Shown here one piece after another: positions 54,069 to 61,212 of a DNA stretch of 64,000 nucleotides; the stretch's first letter is position 1, and each line of letters starts with the position of its first letter. The translations under genes and the position numbers were made by a program. This DNA comes from Nocardioides sp. (GTDB lineage: Bacteria > Actinomycetota > Actinomycetes > Propionibacteriales > Nocardioidaceae), in contig NZ_JASLGR010000058.1 of NCBI RefSeq assembly GCF_030150155.1, positions 1 through 64,000 of the forward strand. Reading direction: 5' to 3'. The notes under the pieces were generated by a model. It worked only from the letters and a program-made list of their open reading frames with translations, ran no database searches and was not told the origin of the DNA.

Positions 54069-54701
54069 TTAGTACCCGATGGAGTAAAGAAAATCGCCAC
54101 TCGATGGATCAACGAGCACGAGGACCTGCGAATCGATGGTGCTGGGCCCGTCGTCGGTTCTCTCCAATGCCGCCTTCCCCAGGAGGGGCATGGGGGCTGA
54201 GGCATAGGTCAGGACCCAGGTCAGGCGCTTGTCGATGGCCGGATCAATCCGAGAGGGTTTGGTGGGGTCGGCTTCCAGTTCCGTCCCGTAGTTCGCCGTC
54301 GTGACCGTGGCCAGAGTTGCCGTGTCCGCAACCAGATCGGCAGGAAAGCCGAGGTTTGATCTGGCCACCTCATCGGCCGCCTTGGCGGAGATAGCCACCT
54401 TGAGTTCAGCGACCTGCTCGTCGGTGGTTGCCACCGGCGTCATGCTGATGCCGTGGTCACTGACTGCCTCGATGACTTGGTCGGGAACCGAAGTGGTTTC
54501 CAGTTTGCCTTGCGTTACAGGGGTGCTCGATGCACTCTTCTCGGCGTCGACATTTGCGGAAGATGAAGGCGCCGGAGTTTCTGTGGAGAGGTCCGCATTT
54601 CCGATTTCGGAACTGTGGGCATCAGCTACCGATATAGTTGTCAGCCCTGCGATGCATGCGACAGCGATGGCCGCTATTGTTGCTCTGTTACTCTTCTTCA
54701 T
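54069..54701 (-). CDS. Secreted hypothetical protein in low-GC patch
   Basis: 210 residues. ATG 54701 with AAGGGG upstream gives a signal peptide (MKKSNRATIAAIAVACIAGL, cleavage near VADA about residue 28). A Ser/Thr/Pro linker follows, then a domain ending with VLVLVDPSSGDFLYSIGY. Family not recognised. Codons are clearly less GC-rich than those of its neighbours. It starts 10 bases after the gene at 54712, so the two are probably one operon. Confidence 0.7.
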   Translation of the reverse strand: MKKSNRATIAAIAVACIAGLTTISVADAHSSEIGNADLSTETPAPSSSANVDAEKSASSTPVTQGKLETTSVPDQVIEAVSDHGISMTPVATTDEQVAELKVAISAKAADEVARSNLGFPADLVADTATLATVTTANYGTELEADPTKPSRIDPAIDKRLTWVLTYASAPMPLLGKAALERTDDGPSTIDSQVLVLVDPSSGDFLYSIGY

Positions 54702-54711
54702 TTCGTTCCCC

Positions 54712-55401
54712 TTAGAGCGGATTGGTCCAGATGTCGACGAAAAGTCCGCCGGAGTCTGCGTTGCCAAGATTGTGGTGATACCGGGTGCTTCCGGTTTCAG
54801 CAAATGCCAGATTGCTGAAGAAGTCCAGGCTGCCGTCGGACGCGACCTTATAGATATGACCGAATGTCGTGTGGTCACTTGAGGTGCCCGGAACATCGGA
54901 TTCCGTGTGCATCGTTTCTCCGCCAAATTGACCGCCCCACGCGCTCGCCCAGTAGTTGCGAACGTCGTAATTCACGGTGTCGAGGTTGGTACTCCCGACT
55001 GTCATGTGGATTCGGTTGTCGGACGGGCGCAGCGCGGACGAGTACGTGTGGACGGTCGTGCCTGGCGATCCGGTGATGACGGTTGTTACTCCACTGCAGG
55101 TTGGTCTGCAACTCTGGGTGTATTGCGACATGTAATGAAAGCCGTGGGTGAAAGTTGAGTTGACAGCGCCAACGTCCACATATCCTGATTGAGCCCAGTG
55201 ATAAGGCTGGTCTGGCGTGACCATGGCCCAGGCGGTGCTAAAGCTCGGGCTGCCGCCTGAGGGGCTGCAAAGCGCGGGGTCGTTCGTCTCGATGTTTGCC
55301 TGGACGCCGTAAACCGCACCCCGATAGGCAGACATTCCGACGTCGAAGTAGTTCGATGCTGTTCCGCAGGATGCGCTGGCCGCAACTGGGACTCGGGCCA
55401 A
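54712..55401 (-). CDS. Hypothetical beta-rich protein in low-GC patch, start unclear
   Basis: 229 residues from a TTG at 55401, the only start codon between the in-frame stop (about 55447) and the conserved-looking sequence. Aromatic- and Gly-rich, with Cys in SASCGTAS, LCSPSGG and CRPTCSG, as expected of an exported protein with disulfides; yet no signal peptide is encoded in frame. Either the N-terminus was lost or it uses another frame. Function unknown. The AT-rich upstream region holds TTGACA motifs on the minus strand. Confidence 0.55.
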   Translation of the reverse strand: MARVPVAASASCGTASNYFDVGMSAYRGAVYGVQANIETNDPALCSPSGGSPSFSTAWAMVTPDQPYHWAQSGYVDVGAVNSTFTHGFHYMSQYTQSCRPTCSGVTTVITGSPGTTVHTYSSALRPSDNRIHMTVGSTNLDTVNYDVRNYWASAWGGQFGGETMHTESDVPGTSSDHTTFGHIYKVASDGSLDFFSNLAFAETGSTRYHHNLGNADSGGLFVDIWTNPL

Positions 55402-55431
55402 TTCCTTGACGCTTGGACTGGAACATGTTTC

Positions 55432-55465
55432 AACCTTGCCTGTCTAGTGGCCGCCTGTCAAGGTT
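55432..55465. repeat. Inverted repeat upstream of the 55401 gene
   Basis: AACCTTG (55432-55438) and CAAGGTT (55459-55465), perfect 7-base arms 20 apart, spanning the presumed promoter. A 10-base direct repeat CAATTCCTTG (55399-55408 and 55470-55479) encloses it. The rest of the 152-base gap up to the kinase gene shows nothing else I can name. Confidence 0.4.
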
Positions 55466-55553
55466 TTGTCAATTCCTTGGAGAATCCTGCTCTGGTGGTC
55501 TAGCGCTGTTTCCGAGGCAGCGCCGTATACGTGCGATTGGTCGCCGGGCGGCG

Positions 55554-56420
55554 TTAACGGTGAAGTATCAGCCAGGTCAGCCCCGCTGCAGCGGAGAAGG
55601 AGAGCGTCGAGGCGGCTAGGACGACCCGGGTGTTCAGATCGCGTCGGGGCGCGTGGCCGTCGGACAGGTTTTCCAGAACTGCGGCGAAGGTGCCCGGTGA
55701 GGCCGGGCGTTCAGCGGGCCGCAACGCGAGTGCTGAGGAGAGATACCGGTCGACCGCCGCGCCCGCACCGGTGGCCGGCGGACGGTCTGACGCAGTCCGG
55801 CCCAACGCCGACGCGAAGGGCAACCGGCCGGTGAGGAACTCATACGTCATCACGCCCAGCGAATACACGTCGCTACGACCGTCCAGCGGCTGCCCGAGTG
55901 CCTGCTCGGGGGCCATGAAGGAGGGAGTTCCGGTCACGACGGTGTAGCCACTGGCCTCGGCCAGACGCTTCGCGCTGCCCAGGTCGCTGACGTGGACGCC
56001 GCCGTCGGCGTCGAGCAGCAGGTTCGCGGGTTTCACGTCCCGGTGCAGCACCCCTGCGTCGTGCAGCGCTTGGACCGCCCGGGCTGCCTCCGCGGCGAGG
56101 TGCAGTGCGCGCGACGGCGTACGGTCCGAGGCGATGGCGTCGTTCAGGGTGCCGCCGGGCAGGAAGTCCATCACGAAGTAGGGCCGGTCGCCCGACTCCC
56201 CGATGTCGTGCACCCGGACCACCCGGGGGTCGCGGATCTGGCGCAGGATCCGGGCCTCGTCGAGGAACCGCTCGCGGACGTCGGCATGGTGCGCCCAGTT
56301 GTCGGCGAGCACCTTGACCGCGACCTCGACGTCGAGATCGTCGTCGTAGGCACGCCACACCGTCGCGAACGCACCGACCCCGATCACGGAGTCGAGCCGG
56401 TAGCGTCCCAGGTGCTGCAT
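55554..56420 (-). CDS. Membrane-tethered Ser/Thr protein kinase
   Basis: 288 residues. Kinase motifs: IGVGAFATVWRA, VAVKVLADN, HRDVKPANLLLD, DLGSAKRLA (DLG in place of DFG), and MAPEQALG. One C-terminal membrane helix (STLSFSAAAGLTWLILHR) ends the protein, so there is no extracellular sensor domain. Divergent from the ECF sigma gene with 25 bases between starts, which suggests the sigma factor or its regulon is a target. Confidence 0.9.
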   Translation of the reverse strand: MQHLGRYRLDSVIGVGAFATVWRAYDDDLDVEVAVKVLADNWAHHADVRERFLDEARILRQIRDPRVVRVHDIGESGDRPYFVMDFLPGGTLNDAIASDRTPSRALHLAAEAARAVQALHDAGVLHRDVKPANLLLDADGGVHVSDLGSAKRLAEASGYTVVTGTPSFMAPEQALGQPLDGRSDVYSLGVMTYEFLTGRLPFASALGRTASDRPPATGAGAAVDRYLSSALALRPAERPASPGTFAAVLENLSDGHAPRRDLNTRVVLAASTLSFSAAAGLTWLILHR

Positions 56421-56445
56421 GGGTCCAGTATCGCGAGGAGGCGGC

Positions 56446-57000
56446 GTGCAGATCGACCAGACACAGCTCGACGCGGCCCGAACCGGCGACGCCGAGGCCC
56501 TGGACGCCCTGCTGCGGGCCGTGGAGCCGCTGGTGCTACGCAGGTGCGCCCGCGTGCTGCCGTTCCGCCCAGACGCCGAGGAGGCGGCCCAGGAGGCGCT
56601 CCTGACGATCGCCTCGCGCCTGCAGCAGTACGCCGGCACCGGGTCGTTCGAGGGCTGGGTCGGGACCATCGCCACCAACCAGGCCCGGATGACGTACCGC
56701 TCCCTGCGACGGCGCGCCGACGAGCAGGGCTGGGAAGAGATGGCCGAGCACCCGGACCCGGCCCGGGTCAGCGTCATCGCCGGCAGCCGGGTGGACCTGC
56801 TCGAGGCGCTCGACGAGCTGGAGCGCCACCACCCTGAGGCCGTCGAGGCGTTCGTGCTGCGCGACCTCGGCGCCCAGCCCTACGCCGAGATCGCCGACGT
56901 CCTCGGTGCCCCGCTCGGCACGGTCAAGGCGAGGATCCACACCGCACGGCGCTTCCTGCGTGAGCGGCTCGGTGAAGAACCTGGTGAAGAAAGTCAGTGA
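56446..57000 (+). CDS. ECF-family RNA polymerase sigma factor
   Basis: 184 residues. Region 2 (EEAAQEALLTIASRLQQY, then FEGWVGTIATNQAR) and region 4 (PEAVEAFVLRDLGAQPYAEIADVLGAPLGTVKARIHTARRF, split by eye) are present, with no extra C-terminal domain. No anti-sigma gene is adjacent; instead a kinase is divergent. GTG 56446 follows GAGGAGG. Confidence 0.88.
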   Translation: MQIDQTQLDAARTGDAEALDALLRAVEPLVLRRCARVLPFRPDAEEAAQEALLTIASRLQQYAGTGSFEGWVGTIATNQARMTYRSLRRRADEQGWEEMAEHPDPARVSVIAGSRVDLLEALDELERHHPEAVEAFVLRDLGAQPYAEIADVLGAPLGTVKARIHTARRFLRERLGEEPGEESQ

Positions 57001-57074
57001 TCACCGGCAACCTCCCGGCCCGCGCCTGCATCTGACAAGGTGAGGCCACCACCGTGGGGCCCGGAGAGGACACC

Positions 57075-57680
57075 ATGAAGAGCAGCATCGCAGCAGGCAT
57101 CGTCGGTCTCAGCCTGGTGGCCGGCGTCGGGGTCGCCTACGCCGTCGACACGGTCCAGGGCACCGGGAACGGCACCACCACGACACCCACGCGCACGCCC
57201 AGCGCCCAGCCCACGCCGACGCTGGCCGGTCCGATCACCCCGGGTGCGGTGGCGCCGGTGCGGGCGGGGATGAGCATCGCCGACGCGGTGGCGACGGGCT
57301 ACGTCGAGCGCGACACCGGCAGGGGAGCGGTCTGCGTCGGGGACTTCTACCGCTGGAGCGCCCCGAACACCGCAGGCCTCGATCTGGTCACCAGCGGAGG
57401 CACGATCTCGGCGATCGGGATCCACTCCTCGCGCTACCGGACCGCCGACGGTGTCGGGGTCGGCAGCCGACTCTCCGAGATCAGGGCGGCCTACCCGAGC
57501 GGGCGGATCAAGGTCACCAGCGACTACGGACAGCCCGGCATCCTGGTGCACGAGGGCGACAAGTGGCTCGGATTCCTCTTCGGGGACGCCACCTCGGCCA
57601 CCCTCAACACGAGCTCGATGGTCACCTTCGCCGAGGTCAGCCAGGGCGCACGCCCCGGGCTGCTGCGCGACGGCTGCTGA
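57075..57680 (+). CDS. Secreted hypothetical protein downstream of the ECF sigma factor
   Basis: 201 residues with signal peptide (MKSSIAAGIVGLSLVAGVGV, cleavage near AYA about residue 23) and a Thr/Pro linker (about 30-55). The globular part contains RAGMSIADAVATGYVERD and GVGSRLSEIRAAYPSGRI, repeating a motif seen in actinobacterial exported proteins of unknown role. ATG 57075 has GGAGAGGA upstream. Possibly controlled by the sigma factor. Confidence 0.75.
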   Translation: MKSSIAAGIVGLSLVAGVGVAYAVDTVQGTGNGTTTTPTRTPSAQPTPTLAGPITPGAVAPVRAGMSIADAVATGYVERDTGRGAVCVGDFYRWSAPNTAGLDLVTSGGTISAIGIHSSRYRTADGVGVGSRLSEIRAAYPSGRIKVTSDYGQPGILVHEGDKWLGFLFGDATSATLNTSSMVTFAEVSQGARPGLLRDGC

Positions 57681-57705
57681 GACGAGCCGCCGCGCAGCAG
57701 GCTGC

Positions 57706-58431
57706 TCAGAGCTGCGAGGCGGCCTCGCGGTCGAGGAACCAGATGGTCTCGTCCTGACCGGTGACGCCGGCGGCGGGGATCTCGTGCTTGTCAGCACCCC
57801 CGAGCGCCTGGGCGACGGCACCGGACTTGGCCTCGCCGGAGACCAGGAACCAGATCGACGCACCGCGGCGCAGGGCCGGGTAGGTCAGCGTGATCCGCTC
57901 CGGCGGGGGCTTGGGGGAGCCCGTCACCCCGACGGCGAGCGCCGACTCCTCGTCCAGCTGGGCGAAGCCCGGGAAGAGCGACGCGATGTGGCCGTCGGGG
58001 CCCACGCCGAGCATCAGGATGTCGAAGCGGGACGGCACGCTGGCGGCGTACGACGACGCGCCCTCGTCCACGGAGGTGGCGGCCTCCGTGGAGGCCATCT
58101 CGTGGATCCGGTGCGCCGGGACGCCGACCTCGTCGAGGAAGGCGGCCCGGGCCTGGCCGACGTTGCGGTCGGCCGAGTCGGCGGCGACGAAGCGCTCGTC
58201 GCCGAACCAGAAGTCCACCGCACCCCAGTCGATCCCGGAGTCGTCGGCGAGCCGGGCGATCTCGCGGTGGATCGCCTCGGCGATGGTGCCGCCGGTCAGG
58301 CAGACCTGCGGCACGTCGCCGGCGGCCTGGAGGTCGGCGACCCGGTTGACGAACTCACCCGCCACCGCGGTGGCGAGCTGGGTGGCGTCCGCGTGGACCT
58401 CCACCCGGGCGGAGGTGTCAGGGGAGGTCAT
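57706..58431 (-). CDS. pgl: 6-phosphogluconolactonase
   Basis: 241 residues of the DevB/NagB-like family. VCLTGGTIAEAIHREIARL, VDFWFGDERFVAADSADRN and LMLGVGPDGHIASLFPG are the family motifs. Second step of the oxidative pentose phosphate pathway. It overlaps pgi by 14 bases. Confidence 0.94.
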   Translation of the reverse strand: MTSPDTSARVEVHADATQLATAVAGEFVNRVADLQAAGDVPQVCLTGGTIAEAIHREIARLADDSGIDWGAVDFWFGDERFVAADSADRNVGQARAAFLDEVGVPAHRIHEMASTEAATSVDEGASSYAASVPSRFDILMLGVGPDGHIASLFPGFAQLDEESALAVGVTGSPKPPPERITLTYPALRRGASIWFLVSGEAKSGAVAQALGGADKHEIPAAGVTGQDETIWFLDREAASQL

Positions 58432-60097
58432 GACGCTGCTTTCGGTAGTACTCGATCAGGGCACGCGTGGAGCCGTCCTGGGCCGCGATCACGCTCTCGT
58501 CCCCGCCGACGGCCGGGCTGAGCTGGAGCGCGAGCTGCTTGCCCAGCTCCACCCCCCACTGGTCGAAGCTGTCGATGCCCCACACGATGCCCTGGACGAA
58601 CGTCAGGTGCTCGTACAGGGCGATCAGCTGACCCAGCACGCTCGGGGTGAGCTGCGGGGCCATGATCGACGTGGTGGGCCGGTTCCCGGTGAAGACCCGC
58701 GCGGGCACGATGTGCTCCGGCGTGCCCTCGGCCCGGACCTCGTCGGCGGTCTTGCCGAACGCCAGTGCCCGGGTCTGGGCGAAGAAGTTCGCCAGGAACA
58801 GCTCGTGCACGTCGGCCGGACCGTCGGCGCCGCCCTCGTCGACCAGGGGGTAGGACGGGTTGGCGAACGCGATGAAGTCGGCCGGGATCAGCCGGGTGCC
58901 CTGGTGGATCAGCTGGTAGAACGCGTGCTGGCCGTTGGTGCCGGGCTCGCCCCAGAAGATCTCGCCGGTGGTGGAGGTCACCGAGGTGCCGTCCCACCGC
59001 ACGCCCTTGCCGTTGGACTCCATCGTGAGCTGCTGCAGGTACGCCGGGAAGCGGTGCAGCAGCTGCGCGTAGGGCAGCACGGCGTGGGTCTGGGCGTCCA
59101 GGAAGTTCGAGTACCACACGTTGAGCAGGCCCATCAGGACCGGCACGTTGGACTCCAGCGGAGCCTCGACGAAGTGGGTGTCGATCGCGTGGAACCCGGC
59201 CAGGAACTCCTCGAACGCCTCGGGCCCGATCGCAAGCACCAACGACGTACCGATGGCGGAGTCGACCGAGTAGCGGCCGCCGACCCAGTCCCAGAACCCG
59301 AACGCGTTGGCCGGGTCGATCCCGAACGCGGCGACCTTGTCCAGGGCCGTCGAGACGGCGACGAAGTGCTTCGCTACCGCCGCAGCGGCATCGACGTCGC
59401 CACCGAGCTGCTCGAGCAGCCAGGCTCGGCACAGCCGGGCGTTGGTGAGCGTCTCCAGGGTCCCGAAGGTCTTGGAGGAGACCACGAAGAGGGTGGTCTC
59501 GGGGTCGAGACCGGCCAGCTTCGTGGCCACGTCGGTCGGGTCGATGTTGGAGATGAAGCGGCAGGTCAGACCGGCCTGGCGATACGGCGCGAGCGCCTCG
59601 TAGGCCATCACCGGACCGAGGTCGGAGCCACCGATCCCGATGTTGACCACGGTCGCGATCGGGCGCCCGGTGACGCCGGTCCACTCACCCGAGCGGACCT
59701 TGCGAGCGAAGGCGTAGATCCGCTCCAGCACCTCGTGCACGTCCGGGACAACGTCGTGGCCGTCCAGGACGACTTCGGCGCCGGCCGGCTGGCGCAGCGC
59801 GGTGTGGAGGACGGCACGGTCCTCGGTGACGTTGATCCGCTCACCCGAGAACATCGCATCGCGACGCGCCTCGAGGTTCACCTCGGCGGCGAGGTCGAGC
59901 AGCGCCTTCCAGATCTCGGGGGTGACCAGGTTCTTCGACAGGTCGACGTAGAGGTCACCGGCGGTGAGGGAGGACCGACGGACCCACTCCTCGTCCGCGA
60001 GCGCCGAGCGAAGATCCGGAGAGAATCGCTCGGCGATCGCGGACAGGCGTGCCCAGGCGTCGGTCGTGCTTGCGTCGATCGGCAGCGGCTGGGTCAT
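58418..60097 (-). CDS. pgi: Glucose-6-phosphate isomerase
   Basis: 559 residues. Motifs VVNIGIGGSDLGPVMAYEAL, VSSKTFGTLETLTNA, the catalytic Glu region TMESNGKGVRWDG and GIDSFDQWGVELGK. ATG 60097. Sits between tal and pgl, in the position where Streptomyces-type clusters also carry zwf and opcA. Confidence 0.96.
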   Translation of the reverse strand: MTQPLPIDASTTDAWARLSAIAERFSPDLRSALADEEWVRRSSLTAGDLYVDLSKNLVTPEIWKALLDLAAEVNLEARRDAMFSGERINVTEDRAVLHTALRQPAGAEVVLDGHDVVPDVHEVLERIYAFARKVRSGEWTGVTGRPIATVVNIGIGGSDLGPVMAYEALAPYRQAGLTCRFISNIDPTDVATKLAGLDPETTLFVVSSKTFGTLETLTNARLCRAWLLEQLGGDVDAAAAVAKHFVAVSTALDKVAAFGIDPANAFGFWDWVGGRYSVDSAIGTSLVLAIGPEAFEEFLAGFHAIDTHFVEAPLESNVPVLMGLLNVWYSNFLDAQTHAVLPYAQLLHRFPAYLQQLTMESNGKGVRWDGTSVTSTTGEIFWGEPGTNGQHAFYQLIHQGTRLIPADFIAFANPSYPLVDEGGADGPADVHELFLANFFAQTRALAFGKTADEVRAEGTPEHIVPARVFTGNRPTTSIMAPQLTPSVLGQLIALYEHLTFVQGIVWGIDSFDQWGVELGKQLALQLSPAVGGDESVIAAQDGSTRALIEYYRKQRHDLP

Positions 60098-60105
60098 CGG
60101 GACTC

Positions 60106-61212
60106 CTAGGCCTGGCGCAGCGCGTCGGCCACGGTCTGCTGGAGATCACTCCAGGAGACCTTGAACTTGTCGACGCCCTCGTCCTCCAGCAGCGTGAAGA
60201 CGTCGTCGAGGTCGATCCCGACGGCGACCAGCTGGTCGAAGACGGCCTGGGCCTGCGCGGCCTTGCCGGAGACCTCGTCGCCGGTCACGGTGCCGTGGTC
60301 GGCGAAGGCCATCATGGTCTTCTCCGGCATCGTGTTGACGGTGTCGGCGACCACCAGGTCGGCGACGTAGAGGGTGTCGGCGTAGTCGGGGTTCTTCACC
60401 CCGGTGGAGGCCCACAGCGGACGCTGGGCGTTCGCCCCGGCACCCGCCAGCGCCTGCCAGCGCTCGGTGGCGTGGACCGCCTCGAAGGCGGCGTAGGCCA
60501 GGCGGGCGTTGGCCACCGCGGCCTGGCCGCGCAGCGCGAGCGCCTCGGGAGTGCCGATCGCGTCGAGCCGCTTGTCGATCTCGGTGTCGACACGGGAGAC
60601 GAAGAACGAGGCGACCGAACGGATCGTGGACAGGTCGATCCCGGCGGCCTGGGCCTTCTCCAGGCCGGCCAGGTAGGCGTCCATCACGGCCTGGTAGCGC
60701 TCGGTGGAGAAGATCAGGGTGACGTTGACGCTGATCCCGGCACCGATCACCTCGGTGATCGCGGGCAGGCCCTCGATCGTGGCCGGGATCTTGATCAGGG
60801 CGTTCGGCCGGTCGACGGAGGCCCACAGGGCCTTGGCCGAGGCGATCGTCGCCTCGGTGTCGTTGGCCAGGGTGGGCTCGACCTCGATCGAGACCCGTCC
60901 GTCGTCCTTGGTCGCGGCGGCGACCGGCGCGAAGATGTCACAGGCGTCGCGGACGTCGTTGGTGGTGAGCGCGAAGATCACCTCGTCGACGTCTTTGCCC
61001 TCGGCGGCCAGCCCGCTGATCAGGGCGGCGTAGGAGGCACCGCCGCCGATCGCGGCCTGGAAGATCGAGGGGTTGGTGGTGACACCGGTGACCGAGTTGT
61101 CGGCGATCATCTGCGCCAGGTTGCCCGACTCGATCCGCTCCCGGGACAGGTCGTCGAGCCAGATCGAGACGCCGGCGTCGGCGAGGGCCTTGAGGTTGGT
61201 GTTGACAGTCAC
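60106..61212 (-). CDS. tal: Transaldolase
   Basis: 368 residues of the actinobacterial long transaldolase class. WLDDLSRERI near the start, GVTTNPSIFQAAI, the Schiff-base lysine in DRPNALIKIPATIEGLPAI, and SFFVSRVDTEIDKR. Overlaps tkt by 4 bases; pgi starts 8 bases after its stop. Confidence 0.96.
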   Translation of the reverse strand: MTVNTNLKALADAGVSIWLDDLSRERIESGNLAQMIADNSVTGVTTNPSIFQAAIGGGASYAALISGLAAEGKDVDEVIFALTTNDVRDACDIFAPVAAATKDDGRVSIEVEPTLANDTEATIASAKALWASVDRPNALIKIPATIEGLPAITEVIGAGISVNVTLIFSTERYQAVMDAYLAGLEKAQAAGIDLSTIRSVASFFVSRVDTEIDKRLDAIGTPEALALRGQAAVANARLAYAAFEAVHATERWQALAGAGANAQRPLWASTGVKNPDYADTLYVADLVVADTVNTMPEKTMMAFADHGTVTGDEVSGKAAQAQAVFDQLVAVGIDLDDVFTLLEDEGVDKFKVSWSDLQQTVADALRQA

